Origin: Nitrospirota bacterium
GTDB taxonomy: Bacteria; JACPQY01
Direction of reading: 5' to 3'
Assembly (NCBI GenBank): GCA_016180645.1
Contig: JACPAV010000002.1
Location: 186,001-250,000, forward strand
Length of the DNA stretch: 64,000 bases
Positions within the stretch are counted from its first letter, which is position 1. Each line of letters opens with the position of its first letter. Made by a program: the position numbers and the translations under genes. Under the pieces are notes generated by a model. The model had not been told where the DNA came from and made no database searches. It was given only the letters and a program-made list of their open reading frames with translations. This document shows positions 33,344 through 41,005 of the stretch, one piece after another.

Positions 33344-34016
33344 CGAACATGTATGGGGTTTGCCAGGGGGAACCGCTCAGTTTCTGAACGTGGACGGTGA
33401 AGCCGGCGCTCTGGCCCGCCTCCGTGAACTCCTGCCGGTGGAACCACAGCGCCCGTCGATTTCGATCCCGGATGTGTTCCTTCGTGGAGTCATCGGCGCC
33501 CAGCCGGTCGATGCCTTCGAAGTAGGCGTCCCTCTTTTCGGCGTCGAGAATCCATCCCGCCCAAAGCGCCCCGCCCCGCCGGATGACCTGCGCCAGTCCA
33601 AGGAAAACCCGGCGTACGTCGTCGAATCCGTCCAGACATTGGAGCACACCCACGAGGAGCACCTTTGTGAACATGGGCTGCCGGAGAGGAAGTTGTCGCA
33701 CATCGGCGGCAAAAAGATGAACATTGCGCGACCCGTTCTGCATGGCACGGGCCTGTGACAACATCGAGGGGATGAGGTCACAGGCCCATATCTCCCTAAC
33801 CCACGGGGCAAGCGCGAGAGCGATGAGCCCATTCGCGCACCCTGCATCTAGAACGACATCCTGGCGATCAACCTTCAGTCCGCGGGCAATGCCCGCAACC
33901 ATGTGCAAGAATTCCGATGGCCTGTTCGACGGCCGGCCGCCGACCGCCAGCTCACTGGGCAGCGCCGATCGCTCCGTCCAGTGCTCTTTCCAGAAGTGAT
34001 TCTCCATCCCCCCCAT
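33324..34016 (-). CDS. class I SAM-dependent methyltransferase
   Basis: 230 residues (an ATG at 34007 is equally possible). Motif I is DVVLDAGCANGLIALALAPW, then IWACDLIPSMLSQARAMQ, VHLFAADVRQLPL and FTKVLLVGVLQCLDGFDDVR. It lies between the cytidylyltransferase and PseG genes inside the nonulosonic acid operon, so a methylated nonulosonic acid or precursor is plausible. That is inference; a few Maf-linked clusters carry such enzymes. Confidence 0.85.
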   Translation of the reverse strand: MGGMENHFWKEHWTERSALPSELAVGGRPSNRPSEFLHMVAGIARGLKVDRQDVVLDAGCANGLIALALAPWVREIWACDLIPSMLSQARAMQNGSRNVHLFAADVRQLPLRQPMFTKVLLVGVLQCLDGFDDVRRVFLGLAQVIRRGGALWAGWILDAEKRDAYFEGIDRLGADDSTKEHIRDRNRRALWFHRQEFTEAGQSAGFTVHVQKLSGSPWQTPYMFDAILSR

Positions 34017-34025
34017 TGCGATAGC

Positions 34026-34847
34026 CTACGCCCGCGCTTCCTCGAACGGGCTCCCCACGGTCCGACCCGCCGGCGTCACCTTGTACACCATCTTCAACCG
34101 CGTATGTCGGACATCCCGGTTCAAGTCCCGCACCTCGGGGTGTGCATCCAGCCATCGGATCGCCTCGACCGCATCCACCGGCCGACCTGGCTCGTAGAGG
34201 GCATCGAACACCCCGCGCAGAACCTCGTAGTCCTGGCCTCGATCCAGCGTCAGTCTCACATCGCCGCGGGCCAGTTCCGGCGTCCGTGCCGGCAAATTCG
34301 TCACGCTGAACGTTTCGGGATTCTCCAGGATCAAGCTGGTCACATGCTCCCGATGCTGGGGCTGGAGGTCGAACTTTTCCTGAGCCAGCAAGGCCTCCCG
34401 GCGGATGACTTCCCCTCCCAAACCGAGGGCCGCCCCGCGGGAAAGCGTTTCGTACCCCGTGTCACCGCAATTATGGGTGTAGTCCGCTCCCGACTTGAGG
34501 TGATGCTCCACACAGAGGTCCAGACCGGGTACGTCGATCAATGGGCAATCGCTCGTAACCCGCACGATGTGGTCTGCCGCAAATCTTTCCGCCGCGCGCG
34601 TGTATCGCCCAAGCACGTTGAGCTCTCCCCCCATCACAATCGGCCAGCCGCGCAGACCGGCGAGCGCGCGAAGGGGTCTGTCGCGATCGACACCGGTGGT
34701 CGCCAAGACCGCCGCATCGAGGGTCCGCGAAGCCGCAAGCCGCTCAAAAATGTGTTCGACGACGGACTTCCTCGCCAGGGGCAAAATCACCTTTCCCGGC
34801 AGACGGGTGCTCCCCATCCGCGCTTGTACCACCGCCACCACCTTCAT
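34026..34847 (-). CDS. SpsF/PseF-type cytidylyltransferase
   Basis: 273 residues. The nucleotide-binding loop is VVAVVQARMGSTRLPGKVIL at ~3-22, then VLATTGVDRDRPLRALA, GGELNVLGRYTRAAERF and IVRVTSDCPLIDVPGLDL, the SpsF arrangement. A final ~25-residue tail (RTVGSPFEEARA) follows the fold. In this operon it should activate the PseI product with CTP, the PseF step. It is distinct in type from the NeuA-like enzyme at 4.1 kb. Four bases separate it from the PseI gene. Confidence 0.85.
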   Translation of the reverse strand: MKVVAVVQARMGSTRLPGKVILPLARKSVVEHIFERLAASRTLDAAVLATTGVDRDRPLRALAGLRGWPIVMGGELNVLGRYTRAAERFAADHIVRVTSDCPLIDVPGLDLCVEHHLKSGADYTHNCGDTGYETLSRGAALGLGGEVIRREALLAQEKFDLQPQHREHVTSLILENPETFSVTNLPARTPELARGDVRLTLDRGQDYEVLRGVFDALYEPGRPVDAVEAIRWLDAHPEVRDLNRDVRHTRLKMVYKVTPAGRTVGSPFEEARA

Positions 34848-34851
34848 TCCG

Positions 34852-35904
34852 TCACTCCAAATCCGAGAGATGAACCAAGTCGTCCGGAAGAATGGCGCGT
34901 CTCGATCGTCGCCCGATCACCTTGCCCACCTCCGAGGGGGAAAGTCCCGTTCCCGGACGCTTCAACGCGATCATGTCGCGGCCGATGACCATCCCCGGAT
35001 CGATGGCCACGCGAGCGACAATGCTTCGCCGGCAGAGTTTCTTCATGTCCTGCTCCTCCGGACCGGGAGCGATGCGGCCTCCGCCGAGCATAAGTTCGGT
35101 TTGGCGTACCGCCTTGACCAAGGCCCGCAGCTCCGACGGATCGCAGGAGAAGGCGTGGTCCGGCCCGGCGAGCGACTTGTCCAGTGTGAAATGCTTCTCG
35201 ATCATCACCGCGCCCAGGGCCGTGGCGAGGCGCGCCGCCTCGATGCCTTCCGTATGGTCCGAATAACCGACCGGGTAGGGAAAGAGCCGTCGCAGGCCGG
35301 AGATCCTTCGCATGTTGCAGGCCAGGTCGGGCGTGGGGTAGAGGGACACGCAGTGAAGGAGGACGATCTGCGAATTGCGGCTCGAACGCACGGCGCGGAT
35401 GGCGTCGCGGATCTCCGCTTCGGAAGCCATGCCCGTCGAAAGGATCATGGGCAGCCTGAACCGGGCCAGATCCTTGAGGAGGGGGAGATTCGTCAGATCG
35501 TCCGATCCGACTTTGACGCACGGAACCTCCGTTTCAATCAGGGCTTCGACGGCATCCACGCTCGAAGGCGTGGAGAAAAACAGGACCCCCGCATGATCCG
35601 CCTCCGCCTTCAGGTCCGCCAGAAGCGGCAATGGAAGCTCATACCGGCGGAACATCTCGCGCATGGATTCAGTGATGGTGTTTCCCTTGGACACATACGT
35701 GTAGGTCGTGCCGCCATCCCCCACGAAATCGTCCGCAAAAAAAGTCTGAAACTTTACCGCATCGACTCCACACTCCGCAGCTGTGCGGATCATCGCTTTG
35801 GCGGTTTCGGGGTCACCGTTGTGGTTGATGCCGACCTCGGCCACGATGAGCGTCGGCTGCCCGCGGCCGATCAGCCGGTTCCCCAGCGCCACAGTGGTCT
35901 TCAT
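34852..35904 (-). CDS. pseI: pseudaminic acid synthase-type NeuB family protein
   Basis: 350 residues from the ATG at 35904, which overlaps the PseB stop (ATGA). The NeuB barrel shows LIVAEVGINHNGDPETAK, CGVDAVKFQTFFADDF, MILSTGMASEAEI, LLHCVSLYP, VGYSDHTEGIE and MIEKHFTLDKSLAGPDHAFS. A C-terminal SAF domain has LKRPGTGLSPSEVGKVIG. Context (PseB and PseG neighbours) favours pseudaminic acid over sialic or legionaminic acid. It condenses PEP with the free 6-deoxy-altrose derivative. Confidence 0.88.
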   Translation of the reverse strand: MKTTVALGNRLIGRGQPTLIVAEVGINHNGDPETAKAMIRTAAECGVDAVKFQTFFADDFVGDGGTTYTYVSKGNTITESMREMFRRYELPLPLLADLKAEADHAGVLFFSTPSSVDAVEALIETEVPCVKVGSDDLTNLPLLKDLARFRLPMILSTGMASEAEIRDAIRAVRSSRNSQIVLLHCVSLYPTPDLACNMRRISGLRRLFPYPVGYSDHTEGIEAARLATALGAVMIEKHFTLDKSLAGPDHAFSCDPSELRALVKAVRQTELMLGGGRIAPGPEEQDMKKLCRRSIVARVAIDPGMVIGRDMIALKRPGTGLSPSEVGKVIGRRSRRAILPDDLVHLSDLE

Positions 35905-36917
35905 GTCACCCGTGCCTCCATTTCCACGTTCTGACTCTTCCCGTTTGCGCGGGAGGCCACGAAAGTTTTCATCTCCTCCGCCTTCAGCCACCACTCATTG
36001 GTGTTGCTCGCATAACGGAAATCGTCGGGCAGCAGCCGCCCCTCGCGGGTTCGCTCCGGGTTCCACCATGGGAACTCCGGCTCTACCACGAAGTAGGAAT
36101 CAAACTCGCGGGCGTGGCGGGCTTCATCCTCGGTGAGAAGCACTTCGTGAAGTTTCTCGCCGGGGCGGACCCCCACTTCGGAAATTTGGGCTTCGGGCGC
36201 CACGCTGCGCGCCAGGTCAAGCACCTGCATGCTTGGAATTTTCGGCACAAAGATTTCCCCGCCCTTCATCCGTTCCAGGCATTCAAGGACGAATTGCGCG
36301 GCGCGGTCCAACGTGATCCAGAACCGCGTCATGCGCCGGTCCGTGATCGTCAAGACCCCCTTCATCCTTTGCAGTAGGAATAACGGGAGAACGCTTCCAC
36401 GACTGCCAACCACGTTCCCATACCGGACAACGGAAAACCGCGTTCCCCCCTGCCCGCCGTACGAGTTCCCTTGGATGAAGATTTTCTCCAGACAAAGTTT
36501 CGTCGCGCCGTAGAGATTCACCGGGTTGACCGCCTTGTCCGTGCTCAGGGCCACCACTTTCTTTACGCCACAATCGATGGCGGCCTCCATGACGTTCTCG
36601 GCGCCGAGGATGTTCGTCTTGACGGCCTCGAAAGGGTTGTATTCGCAAGCGGGGACCTGCTTGAGGGCGGCGGCGTGAATCACGAAGTCCACCCCCTCCA
36701 TGGCGCGACGCAGCCGGTCCACGTCGCGGACATCTCCGAGCAGGAACCGCAGGGCCGGATGAGCCAGCTGCCGTCCCATGTCGTGTTGTTTGAGCTCGTC
36801 CCGGCTGAGGATGCGAACGGCCTTGGGAGGACCCGCCCTCAGGAGGAGTTGGGCAAACTCCCTTCCGAAGGAACCCGTTCCCCCGGTCACGAGAAAAGTG
36901 GTGTCATCCAGATTCAT
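35901..36917 (-). CDS. pseB: UDP-N-acetylglucosamine 4,6-dehydratase (inverting)
   Basis: 338 residues, SDR-fold. NADP binding is LVTGGTGSFGREFAQLLL with TGGTGSFG at 11-18; ALSTDKAVNPVNLYGATKLC carries Thr126-Asp127-Lys128, Tyr136 and Lys140. HAAALKQVPACEYNPFEAVK and VRYGNVVGSRGSVLPLF are PseB/FlaA1 landmarks. It catalyses 4,6-dehydration with C5 inversion of UDP-GlcNAc, the first step toward pseudaminic acid. It is the first biosynthetic gene of the leftward operon, 103 bp after the MerR gene, with no strong promoter in that gap. Confidence 0.93.
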   Translation of the reverse strand: MNLDDTTFLVTGGTGSFGREFAQLLLRAGPPKAVRILSRDELKQHDMGRQLAHPALRFLLGDVRDVDRLRRAMEGVDFVIHAAALKQVPACEYNPFEAVKTNILGAENVMEAAIDCGVKKVVALSTDKAVNPVNLYGATKLCLEKIFIQGNSYGGQGGTRFSVVRYGNVVGSRGSVLPLFLLQRMKGVLTITDRRMTRFWITLDRAAQFVLECLERMKGGEIFVPKIPSMQVLDLARSVAPEAQISEVGVRPGEKLHEVLLTEDEARHAREFDSYFVVEPEFPWWNPERTREGRLLPDDFRYASNTNEWWLKAEEMKTFVASRANGKSQNVEMEARVT

Positions 36918-37020
36918 CCGCTCTTCCCCTTTCGCGAGGTTACGCCCCTCGTAGGCAACGAACGCACCTCTCCGTCAGGCGATATGCGCCCAATGGTTGA
37001 TGATGGCGGTTGGACGGAGG

Positions 37021-37488
37021 CTACTTGCCGGCGGCAGCCGCCAAAGGAACGGGATCGATCATCACATCTGAGTGCCCGTTTCCCGTGGCCGGTTCCGGCT
37101 CGCGAATCATGTCCGCCACCCGGCGGGCGACGGCGGCGGCGATCCGGTCCACCAACGACTCGGGCAGTCCCGTCGTATCCACATGACCGTTGCCGTTCCC
37201 GTTGGACTTGCCGTTGGAGTGGCCGTTCCCGTTCATCCCGGCTGCGACTTCTTGCGAAGCTTCCACCGTGAGAGTATCGAGGAACCGCTTCGCGCCCTGA
37301 ATGCTGTAGCCGTCTTCCTTGAGCAGCTTCTTGATCAGGGCCACGCGCGAAACATCCTCATCCGAGTAGAACCGGTGTTTCCCCTGGGAACGGGAGGGGG
37401 CGAGCAGCTCGCCGAACTCCTTCTCCCAGTACCTCAGCGTGTGGGAGAGAACTCCCGTGCGCTGGCTTACTTCTTTGATTCTGTACAT
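37021..37488 (-). CDS. MerR family transcriptional regulator with Asn/Gly/His linker
   Basis: 155 residues. The winged helix is MYRIKEVSQRTGVLSHTLRY then WEKEFGELLAPSRSQGKHRF, an arrangement of the MlrA-like MerR subgroup. A low-complexity linker of Asn, Gly, His and Ser spans residues ~85-103 (NGNGHSNGKSNGNGNGH) and is coded by hexamer-like GCCGTT/CCCGTT repeats. A short helical tail follows. The ATG has an excellent Shine-Dalgarno (AAGGAGGTG). The position upstream of the pse operon suggests it may control it. Confidence 0.85.
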   Translation of the reverse strand: MYRIKEVSQRTGVLSHTLRYWEKEFGELLAPSRSQGKHRFYSDEDVSRVALIKKLLKEDGYSIQGAKRFLDTLTVEASQEVAAGMNGNGHSNGKSNGNGNGHVDTTGLPESLVDRIAAAVARRVADMIREPEPATGNGHSDVMIDPVPLAAAAGK

Positions 37489-37998
37489 GCAAACACCTCC
37501 TTGTGTTGCGTCAAAATTGATCGCCGCGAGATGCTCCCAAGCACCACGGATCCCTGTAGTTCATATTCGCCCTTCCATAGTAGAACGGACTTCATGCCCC
37601 TTCTTGGATTTACTATCGGATAGTTTCATAAAACACTTTAGTGTGAGCAAGTGGCGTTCCAACTGGACCGAGCGAAAAAGCTTGTAAGTTCATTGCGATA
37701 GAGGTCGGATAGGCGGAGCGGCGCGAAGGTCGGCAATTCCTGCCAACCTCCAGTGAAAATTCGCCCTGGGCTTGAATGTCCGATAGCACACTCAGAGTCA
37801 CCCTCCTCACCCGCCAACCTGACGCCTCTTCGCCCCTTCCCCACCTTCGGGCCACGTCAACCTGACGCAGGCTTCAGGCCGCGCGCTGATTCCCCAGTCA
37901 TGACATGCCCTCATTCGCCGCTGCGATGGCATCAGCGTTGCGCTCATGAGGAGCAGAAAAGAATCTAGAACGGAAAGCCAAAAGAAAGGAGCACAAAC
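37489..37998. other. intergenic region between the divergent MerR and Hsp20 genes
   Basis: These 510 bp hold no gene I can support. Two short palindromes lie near the MerR side: ACTATCGGATAGT (37612-37624) and ACACTTTAGTGT (37633-37644), possible operators. CAACCTGACGC occurs twice (37814-37824, 37858-37868). A weak heat-shock-type promoter for the Hsp20 gene is CTTCAGG-N13-CCCCAGT (37872-37898). No CIRCE element is present. Confidence 0.5.
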
Positions 37999-38430
37999 AT
38001 GTTGGTACGATGGATCCCCGCTGCGGAGGGGTCGGATTTGAATCGGGCGATGGACCGATTTTTCGGCCGCCCCTTGTTCAACCTCTTTGACGGCGCGGAC
38101 ACCGAATTGCCGCGAGCGGACGTTTCGGAAACCGAGGACGCGTATCAGTTTGAGATCGACGTTCCGGGATTGGACAAGAACGACCTCAAAGTGGAGTTGA
38201 AGGAGAGCGTCCTCACCGTCTCCGGCGAGTACAAAGAGGAGAAGGACGAAAAGAACAAGGCCTATCTGTCGCGCGAGCGGCTGCTGGGTCGATTCGCCCG
38301 GTCCTTCGTGGTCCCCGGCGATATTGACGACAAGAAACTGAAGGCCGAATTCAAATCCGGCATTCTCCGCATCCTTCTCCCCAAGACGGAACGTGCGCGG
38401 AGCCGCGAAATCCCAATCCAGGTATCGTAG
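37999..38430 (+). CDS. Hsp20/alpha-crystallin small heat shock protein
   Basis: 143 residues, the usual size. The alpha-crystallin domain runs from ~40 to ~135: DAYQFEIDVPGLDKNDLKVE, LTVSGEYKEEKDEKNKAYL, GRFARSFVVPGDIDDKKLKA and the conserved FKSGILRILLPKTE near the end. It is an ATP-independent holdase that forms oligomers. AAAGGAG lies 7 nt before the ATG. It is a single-gene unit, followed by a GC-rich branched hairpin. Confidence 0.95.
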   Translation: MLVRWIPAAEGSDLNRAMDRFFGRPLFNLFDGADTELPRADVSETEDAYQFEIDVPGLDKNDLKVELKESVLTVSGEYKEEKDEKNKAYLSRERLLGRFARSFVVPGDIDDKKLKAEFKSGILRILLPKTERARSREIPIQVS

Positions 38431-38451
38431 TCTTCCTGGCGTTCACACCGT

Positions 38452-38510
38452 AGGGGGCGGGGCTTCGGCCTTCGAAGCCGCTTCGGCGAAGCAGGCCCGA
38501 CCCGCCCCCT
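38452..38510. terminator. branched GC-rich hairpin after the Hsp20 gene
   Basis: The outer stem AGGGGGCGGG (38452-38461) pairs with CCCGCCCCCT (38501-38510). Inside it GGCTTCG/CGAAGCC and GCTTCG/CGAAGC form two further small stems, giving a cloverleaf-like shape. It starts 21 bp after the Hsp20 stop and could end that transcript, although no long T-run follows; a REP-like element is the alternative. Confidence 0.5.
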
Positions 38511-38666
38511 CCGCCTTCCTTCGCACTTTTTCTGGGGACACCATGCCAATTCTTGCGAAATGAGTGAGGTGCTCCCCGGATTCGTCCCGGATTCCCCGAT
38601 GGCCGGCCCGCTGTCAAGTTATGGTCAGGTTTACTGACCTAAACAATATCGTAAGTGGGTGGGCGA

Positions 38667-38978
38667 TCAGGCGGCTACCGCCTCCGACCGGCTCAGCACC
38701 CGTGCCCGCCGCCAGGATCTCGATTCTCGGCAGGCGTGCCAGAGATCGTAATTGCGCTGTAGGTTGAGCCAGAGCTCCGGCGAGGTGCCGAAGGCCCTGG
38801 ACAGGCGCAATGCCATGTCCGTGGTCACGGGCGCGTGCTCATTAATGATCTTGGAAAGCGTCTTGCGCGAAACCCCCAATGCCGAGGCGGCCCCGGAGAC
38901 CGTCAAGGAAAGAGGCTCGAGATAATCTCTCTTGAGGATCCCACCGGGGTGCGTGGGCGGTCGCTTTCTCGGAATCAT
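38667..38978 (-). CDS. higA: HigA-type antitoxin, XRE family
   Basis: 103 residues. It begins RKRPPTHPGGILKRDYLEPL, the typical HigA entry, then LTVSGAASALGVSRKTLSKI (helix-turn-helix) and INEHAPVTTDMALRLSRAFG, with SPELWLNLQRNYDLWHA toward the end. It neutralises the toxin coded just upstream (15-bp gap) and represses the operon by binding DNA. It is the second gene of the operon, the order typical for higBA. Confidence 0.92.
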   Translation of the reverse strand: MIPRKRPPTHPGGILKRDYLEPLSLTVSGAASALGVSRKTLSKIINEHAPVTTDMALRLSRAFGTSPELWLNLQRNYDLWHACRESRSWRRARVLSRSEAVAA

Positions 38979-38993
38979 GGGGTCTCGCTCAGT

Positions 38994-39272
38994 TCAGTGG
39001 TAGTCGACATAGTCCACCTCGGAGGCGCCGCCGTCCTCCCAGCGGAAGGTGACGCGCCAGTTGCCGGAAACTTTCAGCGACCAATGCCCCTTCAAGTCAC
39101 CCTTCAACGGGTGGAGATTGGAGCCGGGGTAATCCATGTCCTGGGGCCTCACGGCGGCGTTGAGCCGGTCCAGGATGTCCGCCAGCTTGCCCGCGTGAGC
39201 GGGTTGGATGCCCTTTTTCGATCCATCATAGAAGAATGTTTCCAAGCCCTTGTGCCGGAAGCTCTTGATCAA
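38994..39272 (-). CDS. higB: HigB-type toxin, RelE/ParE superfamily
   Basis: 92 residues from a TTG start. It shows the family sequence MIKSFRHKGLETFFYDGSKK, AHAGKLADILDRLNAAVRP, SNLHPLKGDLKGHWSLKVSG and NWRVTFRWEDGGASEVDYVD. Members are ribosome-dependent mRNA endonucleases. The predicted transcription start falls within a base or so of the TTG, so the mRNA may be leaderless. Confidence 0.92.
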   Translation of the reverse strand: MIKSFRHKGLETFFYDGSKKGIQPAHAGKLADILDRLNAAVRPQDMDYPGSNLHPLKGDLKGHWSLKVSGNWRVTFRWEDGGASEVDYVDYH

Positions 39273-39279
39273 TGTCCAC

Positions 39280-39307
39280 AGTGTAACCTATAGGGTTACG
39301 TTGTCAA
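39280..39307 (-). promoter_or_regulatory. higBA promoter with palindromic operator
   Basis: On the minus strand TTGACA (39302-39307) and TACACT (39280-39285) are 16 bp apart. The perfect inverted repeat GTAACC-TATAG-GGTTAC (39283-39299) fills the spacer, an ideal place for HigA to block RNA polymerase. Confidence 0.7.
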
Positions 39308-39462
39308 GCGCGGGGCGAGCCGGATCGGGCTGTGAAGTATGGTGTTCTACGGGGGATCGCCGGCACCGTATGCTCGCGTTTAGAGATATTAACCCGTTCA
39401 TGGCCTACACCCCCCCGTCTTGTGATGCTCTCCATCTTGGGAACGACAGGTCTCCATTTCCA

Positions 39463-40191
39463 TCATTCTCCTGCATCAGATCGAAAAACATAGTGGACTC
39501 CCAACCCCACTAGCCAGGACTTTGAGTAGACGTCCCCGTCCACGAGAATCAAGCGGTAGGTGACTGGCAAACTCATCCTAACCAGCTTGTGGGCCTCGTA
39601 CTCGAAGCCACCGGTCATCGAGACAGACATTCCCATACGCTGGGAGTATCCCGTGCCAAGAACAATACCACCTCCCGCGGCCAACTCGCCTGCGAACCCG
39701 GGCAACCCGCCCCCCCATGGACTCACTGGTCCATTGATAGAAGATGGATCCGACGTGAAACCAATCAAAGACGCCGGATTCGATTCTTCCAAGAAAAGGA
39801 GGGCGGGCCCTGCGCCGGCACGAAGGAACGGCAGGATCTCCACTGTTCTGTAGCTCAGTTGGACGCCGAGGTTTGAGTCCAGAGCATGGATATCGCTTCC
39901 GCGTACCACAACGGGCGCCACTGGATGTAAGATACGCATCCCACCAGCGAGATGAGTGTACCCGAGGTCGATAAAGCCACCGAGCAGCGCCGCCTTGCTT
40001 GGTTGTACCGAGAGGCCCGCTCGGAGGGTCATCACCTTCTCAATCCCGGGGGGAGTCTCGGCGTCCCCAATACCATATTCGTGCACCCCTCCACTAACAA
40101 CCAGTGAGTTCGCTGCGCGAGGCGTCGCAATCAACATCATGAGGAAAAGGGGTGTGCCGAACTTCAAGGGTTTGAACTCCCAACCGTCCAC
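39463..40191 (-). CDS. exported beta-barrel-like outer membrane protein
   Basis: About 242 residues from a GTG at 40191. A signal peptide is visible (KFGTPLFLMMLIATPRAANS), then alternating hydrophobic and glycine-rich strands: AALLGGFIDLGYTHLAGGMR, EILPFLRAGAGPALLFLEES, AGELAAGGGIVLGTG and SMTGGFEYEAHKLVRMSLPV, ending SWLVGLGVHYVF. An aromatic or hydrophobic final residue near the C-terminus suits a small outer-membrane barrel, but I recognise no family. It overlaps the next upstream gene by 28 bp and looks like a distant relative of it. The stretch is more A/T-rich than its surroundings. Confidence 0.65.
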   Translation of the reverse strand: MDGWEFKPLKFGTPLFLMMLIATPRAANSLVVSGGVHEYGIGDAETPPGIEKVMTLRAGLSVQPSKAALLGGFIDLGYTHLAGGMRILHPVAPVVVRGSDIHALDSNLGVQLSYRTVEILPFLRAGAGPALLFLEESNPASLIGFTSDPSSINGPVSPWGGGLPGFAGELAAGGGIVLGTGYSQRMGMSVSMTGGFEYEAHKLVRMSLPVTYRLILVDGDVYSKSWLVGLGVHYVFRSDAGE

Positions 40192-40769
40192 AGCAAACCA
40201 ATCCCGATGTCGAACATCTCGATATCCCTCCCACCAGCCATGACACGTCGGTATACCATCGGTAGTCTGGCATGCCATTGATTGGAACAGTTGACCTGGA
40301 TTCCGGTAGTGAGTTCGGCCACGGGGTGGAATCCCGCTTCCTGTACCTCTGAGGCTGCACCCGCCGATAGAGGCATCACCAGCTTCGCCGATGTATTGAC
40401 GTAGGACAGGCCCCCCCCAAGAGCAAGAAAGGGCGCGATCCTTGCTTCAGTCGGGTGGTACCAGATCCCAATAGTTGAAGGCAGTTCAAGTGTATGCTGG
40501 CTGGCAGAGAGTTGCACCTGAGAGTTTTCTCCACTAGTAGCAGAGGCGCCTAGTGAGAGCCCAAGGGCAGCAGTGCCGAGCAATCTCCGTTCCACGTGAA
40601 TCCGGAATGCGTAGCCCACGCCTGCAACTGAGTCATAAGAACCGATCGGTACTGCCAAGCCAGCGTACCCAATGCCTAGGCTGGTGGCAGGGGAATCGCC
40701 TACCGCAATTCTCGGCAATCCGTGATAGAGCAGGGCTAGGAGGAATAACAATACTGTGTTTCTAATCAA
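40164..40769 (-). CDS. exported beta-barrel-like protein
   Basis: About 201 residues if translation starts at the TTG at 40769, giving the signal peptide LIRNTVLLFLLALLYHGLPRIAVG; starts farther up (40877, 40847) are possible and uncertain. The mature part is strand-rich: GIGYAGLAVPIGSYDSVAGV, LLGTAALGLSLGASATSGE, IAPFLALGGGLSYVNTSAK and FDIGIGLLWTVGSSNP. The layout parallels the downstream gene. Function unknown. Confidence 0.6.
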   Translation of the reverse strand: MIRNTVLLFLLALLYHGLPRIAVGDSPATSLGIGYAGLAVPIGSYDSVAGVGYAFRIHVERRLLGTAALGLSLGASATSGENSQVQLSASQHTLELPSTIGIWYHPTEARIAPFLALGGGLSYVNTSAKLVMPLSAGAASEVQEAGFHPVAELTTGIQVNCSNQWHARLPMVYRRVMAGGRDIEMFDIGIGLLWTVGSSNP

Positions 40770-41005
40770 GTCTCTCTCGATGGATGGATTTGGAAAGTGC
40801 AGCCTAATGTTTCCTGACCATGGTCCCATCCAAAATAGTCCGTGCATATCGTAGTTGGTCAGTGGCCTATTGCGCAAGCCCGTACTGATCTAGTATGCGG
40901 AGGTGCAAGTCCAATGGTATTGGGGTCTGGCTTGCTATATTGACTTATTCGAGAAGGACAGAAGGGGAATCGGAAGGAAAAACATATAGGCTGCGTGTTC
41001 CACTA

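Noticed and set aside
37489-37998. Possible small RNA or CIRCE-controlled heat shock promoter
   Set aside because: No TTAGCACTC-N9-GAGTGCTAA is present and no convincing RNA-gene signal was seen; only a weak sigma-32-like match.
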